From the NCBI RefSeq assembly GCF_000304475.1, contig NC_018948.1:496001-560000 (forward strand): a stretch of 64,000 bases of DNA, in the 5' to 3' direction. Source of the DNA: Kazachstania africana CBS 2517 (Eukaryota; Ascomycota; Saccharomycetes; Saccharomycetales; Saccharomycetaceae). The translations under genes and the position numbers were made by a program. The notes under the pieces are model-generated. The model ran no database searches, was not told the DNA's origin, and saw only the letters and a list, made by a program, of their open reading frames with translations. This document shows positions 18,937 through 29,364 of the stretch, in pieces (position 1 is the first letter of the stretch; each line of letters begins with the position of its first letter).

Positions 18937-20469
18937 TCAGTAATCTCCTGGATTATATAGACCTATGTCAACATCTGGTTTGATATCACCTGTACTGTTT
19001 CTATTCAATTCACGTACTTTTTCCAATTCCTGTAAGTAACCATCTTCCACACCAGTTACGTAGCTTCCAGAAAATACACCAACCTCAAACTTGTCTATAG
19101 CAGCAGTCTTACAACAATCAATCAAATCATCTAACTCTTGATATATAACTTTTTCACATTTTAAAATACTGGCAATCTCCTCATTACTTCTATTATAAGC
19201 AATTAAGTTCTTATTATCGGTCAAATCAATACCATATATATGATTGTAACGGATGGCTGGAGCAGCTGAAGCAAAATAAACCTTTGATGCACCACTTTCT
19301 TTAGCCATATTGACAATCTCAATAGACGTAGTCCCTCTTACAATGGAATCATCTACAATTAAGACATTTTTATCTCTAAATTCTGTATCCATTGGGTTTA
19401 ATTTCCTTCTAACTGAAGAAATTCTTTCCTTTTGATTTGGCATAATGAAAGTTCTCCCAACGTATCTATTTTTAACAAAACCTTCACGGTATGGTTTATT
19501 TAAAATGTTAGCACACTCTAGTGCACAAGTTCTGGCTGTATCGGGCACTGCCATGACCACGTCGATATCTTCTGGACTTAGTTGTCTCTTGATATTTTCG
19601 GCTAATTTTCTACCCATTGCTAGCCTGGTATGATACACGGATATACCATCTAGAACACTGTCTGGTCTTGCAAAATAGACATATTCGAAGACATCTGGTC
19701 TGTAAGAGTTGATCGGAACCACTTGTCTGAATTCAGGTTCGCTTTGAGAGCAATCCTTTGGAATAATGACTGCCTCACCAGGTTTTATATCACGAAAGGT
19801 AGAGAAATTGTGTGCCTTTAAAACAACACTTTCGGAAGCTAACATATAATCTTTAGTACCGTCTTCATTCAATCTTTCACCAAAGAGTAAAGGTCTAATA
19901 CCATTTGGATCTCTAAATCCAAATAGGGCGAACCCTGCCAACATACCGACACATGCATAACCACCACGACATAATCTATACACACCTTCTAAAGCGAGAA
20001 ACACATCTTCATTGTTGACTCTATACTTATTGTGTTTCTCCAATTCAGAGGCAAAGATATTTAACAGCAATTCACTGTCACTGTCTGTATTTATATGTCT
20101 GTGCACATCTTCATCCATGTACCTTTTCAAGGAGACCGTATTCACCAAATTACCATTATGAGCTAGATTGATACCATAGGGGCTGTTAACGTAGAATGGC
20201 TGAGCTTCAGAGTTAGCAGAAGAACCAGCCGTGGGATAACGTAAATGCGCAATACCCATTGAACCAGCCAAATTATTCACACGCTGCTGTGTGAAAACAT
20301 CCCGAGCCAAACCATTGCCCTTACACTGATATATTCTACCTCGATTCCCGCAGGTAGCTATCCCTGCAGCGTCCTGCCCTCTATGCTGAAGAAAGATACA
20401 GCCATCACAAAGTTCCGGTGCCACAGTGGCACTTTCATTGGCCAGGGCAATACCTAAAATACCACACAT
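18937..20469 (-). CDS. ADE4: Amidophosphoribosyltransferase (first step of purine synthesis)
   Basis: The 510-residue enzyme transfers the amide nitrogen of glutamine to PRPP, giving phosphoribosylamine in the cytosol. The mature N-terminal nucleophile is Cys2 (MCGILGIALAN), so no propeptide is present, as in yeast. The glutaminase domain includes LQHRGQDAAGI and AHNGNLVN; the phosphoribosyltransferase domain contains the PRPP motif VLIVDDSIVRGTTS near residue 370. Length equals that of S. cerevisiae Ade4. A GAGTCA (TGACTC on the gene strand) lies about 200 bases upstream, fitting control by Bas1/Bas2 and Gcn4. It sits between DYN3 and, after an inserted adhesin gene, ATM1. Confidence 0.97.
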   Translation of the reverse strand: MCGILGIALANESATVAPELCDGCIFLQHRGQDAAGIATCGNRGRIYQCKGNGLARDVFTQQRVNNLAGSMGIAHLRYPTAGSSANSEAQPFYVNSPYGINLAHNGNLVNTVSLKRYMDEDVHRHINTDSDSELLLNIFASELEKHNKYRVNNEDVFLALEGVYRLCRGGYACVGMLAGFALFGFRDPNGIRPLLFGERLNEDGTKDYMLASESVVLKAHNFSTFRDIKPGEAVIIPKDCSQSEPEFRQVVPINSYRPDVFEYVYFARPDSVLDGISVYHTRLAMGRKLAENIKRQLSPEDIDVVMAVPDTARTCALECANILNKPYREGFVKNRYVGRTFIMPNQKERISSVRRKLNPMDTEFRDKNVLIVDDSIVRGTTSIEIVNMAKESGASKVYFASAAPAIRYNHIYGIDLTDNKNLIAYNRSNEEIASILKCEKVIYQELDDLIDCCKTAAIDKFEVGVFSGSYVTGVEDGYLQELEKVRELNRNSTGDIKPDVDIGLYNPGDY

Positions 20470-21116
20470 TCTTCCTCAATTTGACGATTTTCAACTTCTT
20501 CAAATCAGCCGTAAAGAATATTAACAACAATTTGAACCTTATACAAAATCCAATCCAGATCACAAAGTTCACACTTTATAAATGCTTCCTACATATGCGA
20601 ATTATTGCAACAATTCATCGATGTAAGAAGTTAAATTTCTCGATCTCTATAATTTCAACTGCGATCGGAGTCAAAATAAGAAAAGTGCATCGTGACTAGC
20701 AACCGGTCGTCGTGGATGATTCTCTCTCAGCTATGAGGCCAACTTGGCCCATACTGGCAGGCATCCACCGACAGGCTTCCATTGCTCTGGGCATTCATCA
20801 GCAAGTGGACCAGACATGTAGCCCCCCTGTATATCTCTCTGTGTGTCTTTCCAACTGCTGGCACGTTCTGTCACTCGCCGGTAGGCCTGGTGTCAAAAGC
20901 GGTGCCAGGGTCAACTAGCCTGCAAAGAGTCAAGAAAGTGTGAGCAAACGGCTGGACTACGTCGGTGCAAACTGGCACCATTAGTGGAAGGTTCAAGTGC
21001 TGGTGAAAGATAATTAGAACGAACTTAAAGTGTATATAGCTGCATTAGCTTGTAAGGGTATATGTAATAAATATAAAACAAACGTGTTTTGATACGTTTA
21101 CATCGGAATGAAGATT
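20470..21116. other. Intergenic region between ADE4 and the adhesin gene
   Basis: About 650 bases: ADE4 upstream region and 3' flank of the adhesin-like gene. TGACTC-type sites (as GAGTCA) are at 20668-20673 and 20927-20932. GGCCAA-C-TTGGCC at 20737-20749 is a short palindrome in a GC-richer patch (20710-20960). No gene is supported; frames here have no recognisable content. Confidence 0.5.
20668..20673 (-). promoter_or_regulatory. Bas1/Gcn4-type site TGACTC upstream of ADE4
   Basis: GAGTCA on the plus strand, TGACTC in the direction of ADE4, about 200 bases before its start codon. S. cerevisiae ADE genes are controlled through TGACTC sites by Bas1/Bas2. A second copy lies at 20927-20932, farther away. 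Function is inferred from position and known regulation. Confidence 0.5.
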
Positions 21117-23429
21117 TCAAATAAGAACAGTGAAGGCTCCTAGAAGCAACATCAACCATGTCGTCAATTCTTGGACCTTCATGGCCTTGCCCTCGTATGT
21201 CGATACCGCGACAGCGGTGGATACAGTAGGAAATGAAACTACAGAAACGGCAGTAGCAGTGGCAGTAGCAGCAGCGTTGGAGGCTTCTGTAGTGCCACTT
21301 GGGACATGCGTGGCAGCAGCTGCAGCCTTTGTCTCAGCAGCTGCGGTGGTGTATATGCTATGGACTTCAATTGTACTACCATTTGAATCAGTAGTCTCAT
21401 AGTCGCATTCGATCACTGTGACGGTTTCAGGACACACAACTGTGGTAGTATAGGAGTTTCCAGACATATTACTTTGTGTAACCGAAGCTGGATAGGTTGT
21501 CAATGTAGAGACGGTCTCACCATTAGACTTAGTTAGAGTACATTCACAAACAATCAGAGTAGAAGTAACATCGACGTTGGTTACTGTAGTAGCGTAAACA
21601 GTAGACTTCCCGGCATTAACGAGAGAACTAGACTCTCTGGTAACGGTTTGACCTTCTGAATTTGTTGTTGTATAGCCGCTGACAATATAGGTAAGTGTGG
21701 AACCGTTTTCTTCGACAGTAGTCGTGTAACTTGGTAAAGGACCAGCACTGTTTGTAACAGTATATGTGGTAAATTCAGTTGTAGTTTGACCATCTGGTTC
21801 AACTGTAGTATATTCAGAAACAACTAAAGTTTCTGTATCACTTCCAGAAATCACAACTGTCGTTGTATATACTGGCAAATCAGTACCAGAAACCGTAGAG
21901 GTCGTAGTGACGGTGGTAGCATCACCGACAGAATTGGTTGTCGTGTATTCCGAAACAACCAGAGTCTCAGAAGAACTTCCAGATGTTACTGTAGTAGTGT
22001 AATAAGGTAGAGACTCACTTTCAGTGGACGCTAAAGTTACAGTAGTGCTCGAAAAAGTCATAGTAGAGGCAACAGAAGCGATTGGAGAAGTTCCAGAACC
22101 TTCGTTTGAACTCAAGCTGACACTTCCGGAGCTTGAAACAGAAGTATTAGGAATAGAATTAGAAGAAGTCACATCAGAAGTTGATGTGGAAGCTGAAACT
22201 GAAATGGTAGAAGCTTCAGCAGAGGAACTGGTTGGAGTAGCCGCATCGCTACCAGTAACTATGTAGATGGTATCAGCAATATAAGTGCTACCGGCACTGT
22301 CAGTGGTGTAATAGTATGAATTACCAAGAGTAACAGTTACCGTGCCAGTTGACATTGTCGTGGTCCAAGCAGATGGAAGTTCCGAATTGGTGTAAGAATT
22401 TGTCAAAGTGCTGTAAGAACCAGTATCGGAACAACTTGGCGCATTGTTACAGGCAGCACAAACTGATGGACGAGTGGTATCCGGAGCATCAGCGCTGTAG
22501 GTTAAACCTGACTGAAGGATTATACCGTTATTAATCTTAGAGAAACCACTGCTGCTGTAACCGGTACCAATCTGAATTTCACAACTCGACAAAGCACTGA
22601 TGACCTTTAAGACACCGGTAGTAGAGTCATAATTGTAAGATAAAATAACGAATGGGAAGTATATCTTATTACCGCCACCGAAACCTCTTAGTATATAGGT
22701 ATGTGAACCTGTCAATCTGTCAAAATTGACGACAGAAGATGTAGAAGACATATAAATGGTTTGATCTGATAAAGAAGTATAAGTATGGTCAACAGTCAAA
22801 GCAGCGTTTGAACCAACATCAATACAACCACTACCTTCGATATTAGTTGTTTGGTCAAAGGTCGTACTTTCCAAACAAATGGTACCATCGTTGGTCATTT
22901 TTGACAGTAGACCCAGCAACACGACACCACTACCTAAAGTAACTTTACCGGTGGTACCACTAGTGCTTGTATTGAAAGAAAGAATACCACTGTTGTAAAA
23001 AGAACTTGATGTAATTTTAATAGATGCCCCACCTAAGAGAGAAGAAGAACTCTTGAAGTACATGTCACCTGTATTGTAGAAGACTGCACCGGAATAATGT
23101 AAAGATAATGCAGTTGAAGCCATACTATCATCAACAAGGAATGTACCATAGTTGTATAAACTTTGGTAAATGTAAATTCCCATGCCAATATTGGTTGACG
23201 ATCTTTCACAGATGTATAAATTACCATTATTAGTAACTGTATTAAAAAAATAATGTAATAAACCAGATTCAATAACCAAAGTAGAATCAGCACTAACACT
23301 AACTGCACCAGTGAAAAAAGTAGATCCTTGAATTACTTCATTACCAGAAAATGTTTCAGCAAAGACAGTTGAGAAAAGGGCTGTTAAGAGTAAGCTTATT
23401 TTGTAAAGAAAATTCGATACCTTTTTCAT
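21117..23429 (-). CDS. GPI-type cell-wall adhesin-like protein with Hyr/Iff-like N-terminal domain
   Basis: The 770-residue product has a signal peptide (about 1-24, ending VFA), an N-terminal beta-rich region (25-320) with repeated turns such as FYNTGDMYF, FYNSGILSF and MTNDGTICLE typical of the hyphally regulated cell-wall protein (Hyr/Iff) domain, and a Cys cluster at 324-333 (VCAACNNAPSC). A Ser/Thr-rich stalk (390-470) leads to five degenerate 44-49-residue repeats starting around LPYYTTT. The last 15 residues are hydrophobic (TWLMLLLGAFTVLI), consistent with a GPI signal with the cleavage site near Gly747. Such proteins are covalently linked to wall glucan and may mediate adhesion. A TATATAAG box on its strand lies 84 bases before the ATG. 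In S. cerevisiae no such gene lies between ADE4 and ATM1. The ligand is unknown. Confidence 0.85.
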   Translation of the reverse strand: MKKVSNFLYKISLLLTALFSTVFAETFSGNEVIQGSTFFTGAVSVSADSTLVIESGLLHYFFNTVTNNGNLYICERSSTNIGMGIYIYQSLYNYGTFLVDDSMASTALSLHYSGAVFYNTGDMYFKSSSSLLGGASIKITSSSFYNSGILSFNTSTSGTTGKVTLGSGVVLLGLLSKMTNDGTICLESTTFDQTTNIEGSGCIDVGSNAALTVDHTYTSLSDQTIYMSSTSSVVNFDRLTGSHTYILRGFGGGNKIYFPFVILSYNYDSTTGVLKVISALSSCEIQIGTGYSSSGFSKINNGIILQSGLTYSADAPDTTRPSVCAACNNAPSCSDTGSYSTLTNSYTNSELPSAWTTTMSTGTVTVTLGNSYYYTTDSAGSTYIADTIYIVTGSDAATPTSSSAEASTISVSASTSTSDVTSSNSIPNTSVSSSGSVSLSSNEGSGTSPIASVASTMTFSSTTVTLASTESESLPYYTTTVTSGSSSETLVVSEYTTTNSVGDATTVTTTSTVSGTDLPVYTTTVVISGSDTETLVVSEYTTVEPDGQTTTEFTTYTVTNSAGPLPSYTTTVEENGSTLTYIVSGYTTTNSEGQTVTRESSSLVNAGKSTVYATTVTNVDVTSTLIVCECTLTKSNGETVSTLTTYPASVTQSNMSGNSYTTTVVCPETVTVIECDYETTDSNGSTIEVHSIYTTAAAETKAAAAATHVPSGTTEASNAAATATATAVSVVSFPTVSTAVAVSTYEGKAMKVQELTTWLMLLLGAFTVLI
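21330..22010 (-). repeat. Five degenerate in-frame repeats in the adhesin stalk
   Basis: Protein residues 474-517, 518-564, 565-609, 610-658 and 659-700 share the pattern YTTTV...TLxVSEYTTTxSxGxTxT. The first three copies have Ser where copies four and five have Cys (VCECT, IECDYET). Copies differ enough in DNA that they are old, not recently amplified. Confidence 0.7.
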
Positions 23430-24293
23430 AATTACTTCAAAGGTCTTGATTTATTTGGTTTGTTGGGAATATGTGGAAATCAATGCAATTTACAGGCCAT
23501 AAAAGCCTCATCCTTATATATCTTTCAAACTTGTATTGATTTACCAATAATTTTCCCTATTTGAACATGATAACAGTATAACGACATTATGAAAGCTATG
23601 AAAACGTGTTTCTTTACCATATTTGGGAGTCAAATATAATGAATATTAACGAACGATTGCCTTAACTGACGCTTCAATACTAAATTGAATATACTCCTCT
23701 GAAGAAAAAAAAGCTCACACTGGAAAGTTGTTTACTGTTACAACGCTGTACTAACCTGGACACTTCATAAAGAACTGAATTACGGAAGCCTCGAAATATT
23801 CAGGGATTGGAACGGGTGTTGACTATTTTCCTAAAACATTTCTCATTATATCTTCCTCTCGTAAAAGTGCGTTAGCAATTGGAGATGAAGTACTCTTTTA
23901 GACGGTCGTAAGATTGATTTATCGTGAAAACAAAGAATAACGCTCCTAGCTCAAACTTCAAAAGTCCTCCAGAGCGTGTCACCAACTACCAAATATGGAA
24001 AGTAGTCATTTAGCCAACACAGAGAAATTTTTTGTTAAAACCTATCCCGCGTAGTCATCGTAGTTTTGCCAAAAGCATCTATTAGCATGTTAGTAGAGCA
24101 TTCACCAAGATGGTTCCGGGAATGATCAATGACAATTGGTTAATAAGGAAAATGAGCGAAAGAACAATACACTATCTATCATTATATTACAATATACAAT
24201 GTAGGAACCCTGTGCTGAGTATGCAAATTTTTAAGTTCTTGTAATGAAAGATTTTCCTGAAGCTAGGGTACGTCCCGGTTTTTATCTTGATTT
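23430..24293. other. Long upstream region of the adhesin gene
   Basis: About 865 bases between the adhesin-like gene (leftward) and the 3' end of ATM1. Contains a TATA box at 23513-23520 and AT-rich sequence. A TGTTGGGAATA at 23461 recalls the start of a Ty LTR, but I find no matching CA-ended partner. Long upstream regions are usual for regulated cell-wall genes. No gene is supported. Confidence 0.5.
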
Positions 24294-26423
24294 TTACCTT
24301 ATATCCTTTTCAATTTCGATCTCTCTTTCTATCAAGTCCAGGTTCTCTTGGACATTCCATAACTCCTTGTACAAAGATGTGCTTTTAGCTAATAATTCGT
24401 TATGTGTTCCTTCTTCTCTAACTGTTCCATCCTCAAGAACAATTATTTTGTCAGCGTCCGCAATTGTTCTCAGTCTGTGTGCAATATAAATACTAGTTCT
24501 CGAACCCGTTTTGAAATTAGCTCTTATTGTTTTTAATAGAGCCTGCTCCGTATGTGTATCTAAGGCACTTGTAGCCTCATCAAAGAACATCACACTTGCA
24601 TCTTTCAATAACACCCTCGCAATTGCCAATCTTTGCTTTTCCCCACCACTGATCATAAGACCTCTCTCACCAACAATAGTTTCGTAGCTTTGAGGCAGTT
24701 TTCTTATGAGAGAATCTAGTTGTGCTTTTTCTATCACTTCATAAATTTCTGAGTCGAGTGCATCAATTCTACCGAACTTGACATTTTCCCAGATACTATC
24801 GTTGAACAAAGGGGTATCCTGAGGAACAACACCAATTAACTTCCTTAACGAATCTAATTCAATTTCTCTAACGTCTATACCGTTAATTAGAATCCTTCCC
24901 TCTTCGGGATCATAAAATCTAAATACCAATTTTAGGATTGTTGATTTACCACTACCAGAAGGGCCTACAATAGCAGTTTTCCATCCAGCAGGGATTGTGA
25001 AACTAGCATTTTTCAAAATCTTTCTATCTGCATGGTATCCAAATGTTACATTCTCAAAAGTTATTTCAAAGGGTCCATCTTCCTTCAATATGATCTTTGG
25101 ATTTTCAATATTATGAATTTTAACTTCGTTTTTCCTCAATTTGAATAACGATTCCATATCAATCAATGACTGTTTTAGTTCACGATACACACTCCCAAGG
25201 AAATTCAAAGGCACACTCAGTTGGAAAACCAGCTGGTTAATTAATACTAAATCACCTACTGTTAAATTACCACCTATGACACCAGTACAACCCAGATACA
25301 TCATTCCTGTCAATGCAGTTGTAAAAATGAGATTTTGACCTGAATTTAAAAATGCCAATGACTTCGATATTTTTATTTGAGAATTTCTATAATCAATCAA
25401 GGCAGAATTATACTTGGAGCTTAAATAATTCTCATTATTAAAATACTTGACGGCTTCAAAATTGATTAGTGAATCTAATGCAATACTGGCGCCCTTATTA
25501 TCAGCTTTATTGGCATCTCTTCGAAATTGAGTCCTCCAAGCAGTAGTTTTTATAGTGAAAATTGAATATAGCAACATAGTCATGAAAGTGATCTCTGCAA
25601 AAGAAGCACCAAACTGATGAGTCAAGATACCACATACTACGGAGATTTCGAAAGTGATGGGAATGATATGGAAGACCATTGCACTAAGTACGTACGAGAT
25701 ACCTTTTGTACCTCTGTCCATGGCTCTAGTCAATCCACCAGTTTGTCTACTTAAATGCCACCCCAGATCTAATTTCATCAAGTGCCTAAATGTTTCCACT
25801 GACACTGTCTTGATAGCGTTTTGTGCGACTTTCACAAATACTGCATTACGCAGTTCACCAAATAACACTGTACTGAATCTGGCAACACCGTAAGATAGGA
25901 TGGTCAGACCAATTGCTGCAGGTAAGGCTACACTTGGATCATCCCATGTAACGTTCATTGAATCAACCGTCTTCTTGAAGAAAAAGGGAACTTGGACGTT
26001 CAAGAGCTTTGCTCCAATTAACAAAGATAAAGATATTAGTACACGCAATTTTACTTTGCTGTCACCTCTAGGCCATATATATTTAAACAAATCCTTCAAA
26101 ATCTTCAATTCTGATATACTTGGAGCCTTCGTTAGAGATGTGCTCTTACCTGTATCAGCATTATTAGGACGACTGTCTTCCTTTAGCTTAACCGTCTTCA
26201 ATTTTGCATCTGCCTTGTCTTTATTCTCTATGCCTTGAAACCTTAAAATAGCAGAACTACGCAAAGATATTTGTCTAGTTGTACTGAAAGATTTACTGAA
26301 TGGTATCGTCCTCGATGGTCTCGTAAGAAAACCAAATTGCTGTAATGCCTGTCCCTTCACACTTTGCTTACTTCCGAGTAAAAGTTGCCTACGAGCAACC
26401 ACAGAGTTTCTTAATAGCAGCAT
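24294..26423 (-). CDS. ATM1: Mitochondrial inner-membrane ABC transporter Atm1
   Basis: The 709-residue half-transporter exports a glutathione-linked sulfur compound from the mitochondrial matrix, needed for cytosolic iron-sulfur protein assembly. The N-terminus ([20 protein letters not shown]) is a basic, Ser-rich targeting sequence. Six membrane segments span about 125-425. The nucleotide-binding domain has Walker [10 protein letters not shown] near 486, the signature [13 protein letters not shown] near 586, Walker [12 protein letters not shown] near 610 and the H-loop IAHRL. Length is close to S. cerevisiae (about 690). It is followed on the same strand side by YME2, as in S. cerevisiae. 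No defect is seen. Confidence 0.97.
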   Translation of the reverse strand: MLLLRNSVVARRQLLLGSKQSVKGQALQQFGFLTRPSRTIPFSKSFSTTRQISLRSSAILRFQGIENKDKADAKLKTVKLKEDSRPNNADTGKSTSLTKAPSISELKILKDLFKYIWPRGDSKVKLRVLISLSLLIGAKLLNVQVPFFFKKTVDSMNVTWDDPSVALPAAIGLTILSYGVARFSTVLFGELRNAVFVKVAQNAIKTVSVETFRHLMKLDLGWHLSRQTGGLTRAMDRGTKGISYVLSAMVFHIIPITFEISVVCGILTHQFGASFAEITFMTMLLYSIFTIKTTAWRTQFRRDANKADNKGASIALDSLINFEAVKYFNNENYLSSKYNSALIDYRNSQIKISKSLAFLNSGQNLIFTTALTGMMYLGCTGVIGGNLTVGDLVLINQLVFQLSVPLNFLGSVYRELKQSLIDMESLFKLRKNEVKIHNIENPKIILKEDGPFEITFENVTFGYHADRKILKNASFTIPAGWKTAIVGPSGSGKSTILKLVFRFYDPEEGRILINGIDVREIELDSLRKLIGVVPQDTPLFNDSIWENVKFGRIDALDSEIYEVIEKAQLDSLIRKLPQSYETIVGERGLMISGGEKQRLAIARVLLKDASVMFFDEATSALDTHTEQALLKTIRANFKTGSRTSIYIAHRLRTIADADKIIVLEDGTVREEGTHNELLAKSTSLYKELWNVQENLDLIEREIEIEKDIR

Positions 26424-26627
26424 CTGCCAGTACGTCCATGAAGAAATGGAACAAAAACTTCAATATTCTTTAGGTTTAGATATTTATATGTGCATTTTGA
26501 ATTCACGATGACTTATTTTTCAACTTTGACGCTTGATGATTAATTGCAATTTGCGATTGTGATATGAAAAATTGACAATTTTATTGAGAATATATACTAG
26601 AAAGTCATTAATTATATACAAGACATG

Positions 26628-29063
26628 TTATTTTTTCGATTGAGAAAGCCTCTTTATCTCTGTTTCACAATGGTTGATCACATCGCTGCTGGTTGCGATC
26701 TTCCCTGAAAGGTAATCTAACCTACTCTTGAAAAGCTTAGGATCTTGAATTTTACCCAGAGGACGTAATTCTTCTTCCCACTTTTTGATTCTTCCTGTTT
26801 CAAAAGAAATAACTTTTAAATTATAACGGGTTTTAAGCACCGTTGATAGCTGTGAATCATGGACTAAGTAGTGAAAGGCTGCTCTGTAAAGAGGTTTTGC
26901 AGGGCGGATCTCCCTCAAAACACCTCTATCTCTCGAAACCGTGATTAGACCATTATTCTCCAATTCTATTACTCCCAACTCAGGGGATGCTTTGAAAAGG
27001 GGTCTGAAGATGACATCTTCGAAAGAAATAACGGGGCTCTTGTCAAGGAGTTCCATCAACTCCCACGCTTGAGCACTTTTTACACTGTCATATTTGTCAC
27101 TTAGGAAGATTTGAGTAATTTGTTCACTCGCTTGTTCCACCATCTTTTCCAATGCCTTCTCGGGCTCTTCACCTGATTTGACTCTTCTTACAAAAGCCTG
27201 TAAGTCTAACATTCTACCACCAAGTGGGTCAATTGCATCATCAATCTCATTCAAGAGCTTCTCATCTAATTTCAATGAACTTGATGTTCTAGTCGATTCT
27301 TGCAGCTGCGATAGCACAAAGGCTTTTGAATTCTCCCTTGAGGCATCTGAAAGTTCCAAATTCTTGAATACTTGGTTAGGAAACGATTCTGCCAATTGTT
27401 GATTTGATGCAATGGATTCAGTTAAGAAGACAACATGTGCAATATTCATTTGTACTAACATAGACGTCCAATCCGCCAACTCTTTATAAACGAAGCCGTT
27501 TATGTCAGATTTCCCTGCAAACCTATCTATGACCACAACAGGTTTAGCCTCTGGATGTTGCTGTAAATAATCTTCTTCTTTCACATTAACGACTTCCCCC
27601 CCGTCTTGAATCACTGGTTTATATTTTTTCAAGGCAATACGTCTTATTGCCATCATTGAAGTGGTTAAGATATTTCGGAATTGAGTTTCCTTCGATTCAT
27701 TTAATCCTGTCTTCTGACCTGTCATGCCCTGGACCATCAAATCAGTGACACTTGTAAGTGAATTGAGCCAAGGAAAAATTGGGAAATAACCAATTTGATT
27801 AGCAATACTTTTCAAAAATTTAGAGTCCGTTCTCGATTTAACAATTTTATCACAATCTAGATACAATACATTTTCTCTATCTTGCAGTAGATTATCCATC
27901 ACTAATTCCCTTTTCCCCGTACCACGAGGACCTCTAATCACCACAAAAGTGTTGTTATTTTCTTCTAACCACATTTTCAAATCATCAACGATTTCCATTC
28001 TCTCTTCCCATAAATGTTTCTTAGTGTGGCCAGAATCGTTTAAATTCAAATAATTTTTAAAAGACGATACAGTAGAATTTGTAAAATCTTTGATCTGTTT
28101 AACCCAATGGTTATCTAATGAGATAGGGTATCTATGTGTTATCTTTTGTTCGATGGAAAACTCTCTAATTGGGTCGAAGATAAGAACTGCAATGATAGAT
28201 AACAGAGCAATAAAAACAGGAATAGCGATTCTTGTATGGTTTATAAAGAAATTTTTAATGAATAAGGGTTTAGCGATATTTTCATACTGAATATGCAACA
28301 CAGTATTATGGATCTCAATACCGGAGACACAATTCTTAGCGCATATAGCTCCTCTATACGACCTGTATTTTACTTTTGTAATATTCTTGGACAATTCCGA
28401 TGGAGGATAGATGTCAATAATGGTACCATATCTTCTAAACAACGAATACAATTCCTCCTCGGTCAGGGCGGGGCCCTGGAACTTGACATCAATGGTGGTG
28501 CTAGGCAACCTCCGTAGATCTTCAATCCATGGAGAACCCTTGACAGGGAATGCTGTAGCCTTAGTAAAATACGACAATACACTCTTGGACGATTCCCTCG
28601 CGGTGTTTTGCTGAATCAAGACATTTGCTTCAGCTTTAGTATATTTGTAAGGCACTAGAAAAGTTGCAAAGACACCGCCATCCCTCTTGACTGGGATAGT
28701 AGAACGCAGCTTCAAACCGTATATGGGATTGTCGGGAGGACTAGCAAATGTCGTAATCTTGGATCTAATAGCATCTCGAGACTGATCAATAAAAATGGAA
28801 TTCAACCAGGCTACAGGGTTCCAGACAGATATCTGCCTAGGATACACATTATCAAAATAGATCAAAGTCTCCTGTTCTGTCTTGTGGATCACACCCGTGT
28901 CAGTAGCAGTACTAGACTCACCCGCTTGCTGATCCTTAGCCTGAATCTCACTGGAAACAAACCTTCTACTCGCCATCTGAGCTAACATAACCTTGCCAGA
29001 CGCCAGAGTAACACTCCGTGCCAACAGCTGTGGGATCCCAAACTGACTCCCCACCTGCAACAT
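26628..29063 (-). CDS. YME2: Mitochondrial inner-membrane protein Yme2
   Basis: The 811-residue protein matches Yme2 (about 850), an inner-membrane protein affecting mtDNA escape, nucleoid structure and protein biogenesis. It has a basic N-terminal targeting segment, an RRM-like domain at about 189-260 (TIDVKFQGPALTEEELYSLF), one membrane span at 279-296 and, facing the intermembrane space, a AAA-like ATPase domain with P-loop RGPRGTGKRE near 373-382 and a VVIDRF Walker B-like strand. The C-terminus is helical. It lies between ATM1 and UBP15; the ADH gene found here in S. cerevisiae (YMR303C) is absent. Divergent from UBP15 over a 300-base promoter region. Confidence 0.94.
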   Translation of the reverse strand: MLQVGSQFGIPQLLARSVTLASGKVMLAQMASRRFVSSEIQAKDQQAGESSTATDTGVIHKTEQETLIYFDNVYPRQISVWNPVAWLNSIFIDQSRDAIRSKITTFASPPDNPIYGLKLRSTIPVKRDGGVFATFLVPYKYTKAEANVLIQQNTARESSKSVLSYFTKATAFPVKGSPWIEDLRRLPSTTIDVKFQGPALTEEELYSLFRRYGTIIDIYPPSELSKNITKVKYRSYRGAICAKNCVSGIEIHNTVLHIQYENIAKPLFIKNFFINHTRIAIPVFIALLSIIAVLIFDPIREFSIEQKITHRYPISLDNHWVKQIKDFTNSTVSSFKNYLNLNDSGHTKKHLWEERMEIVDDLKMWLEENNNTFVVIRGPRGTGKRELVMDNLLQDRENVLYLDCDKIVKSRTDSKFLKSIANQIGYFPIFPWLNSLTSVTDLMVQGMTGQKTGLNESKETQFRNILTTSMMAIRRIALKKYKPVIQDGGEVVNVKEEDYLQQHPEAKPVVVIDRFAGKSDINGFVYKELADWTSMLVQMNIAHVVFLTESIASNQQLAESFPNQVFKNLELSDASRENSKAFVLSQLQESTRTSSSLKLDEKLLNEIDDAIDPLGGRMLDLQAFVRRVKSGEEPEKALEKMVEQASEQITQIFLSDKYDSVKSAQAWELMELLDKSPVISFEDVIFRPLFKASPELGVIELENNGLITVSRDRGVLREIRPAKPLYRAAFHYLVHDSQLSTVLKTRYNLKVISFETGRIKKWEEELRPLGKIQDPKLFKSRLDYLSGKIATSSDVINHCETEIKRLSQSKK

Positions 29064-29364
29064 TCACCTTATCCAGACTGTGTCTATATCTGACTTCGCT
29101 TTAAGCCTGTCTTAACTACTTATGGCTTGATGAGCTTTTTTGAATTACTCGGAGACTTCAATGTTATCAGGCCCGTGAAATGAAAATATTGAGTACCCCT
29201 TCACCGCACCTGGCTTTTGATTTTATAGAGACAAGAGTTGATATTTAGACCAGTTCTCATAGTGTTTAGCAAGCTATAGGAGGCCCACATTGATTGTAGA
29301 TCCCAAAGGTATTTAATAGGATTAGTAGAAAATTGAAAACAAGGTTGCAGTGTTCCTCCCCGTT
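29064..29364. other. Divergent promoter region of YME2 and UBP15
   Basis: 301 bases shared by two outward-reading genes. Contains TATTTAATAGG-type AT sequence near 29310 and no motif I can assign with confidence. In S. cerevisiae an alcohol dehydrogenase gene lies between these genes; no remnant is visible. Confidence 0.4.

Noticed and set aside
22024..22534. Plus-strand frames inside the adhesin gene
   Set aside because: They are complements of Ser/Thr-rich coding repeats and have no start context or recognisable content.
23461..23471. TGTTGGGAATA, like the start of a Ty delta LTR
   Set aside because: No matching LTR end with CAACA at the expected distance and no target-site repeat; it lies in the adhesin leader.
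28293..28614. Plus-strand frames inside YME2
   Set aside because: Shadows of the conserved RRM region of YME2.
29350..29364. UBP15 start at the upstream GTG
   Set aside because: Yeast starts are ATG; the first ATG at 29365 agrees with the family. The same reasoning moved starts for JNM1, TAF1, PSE1, TGL3, TAH11 and the gene at 4268.
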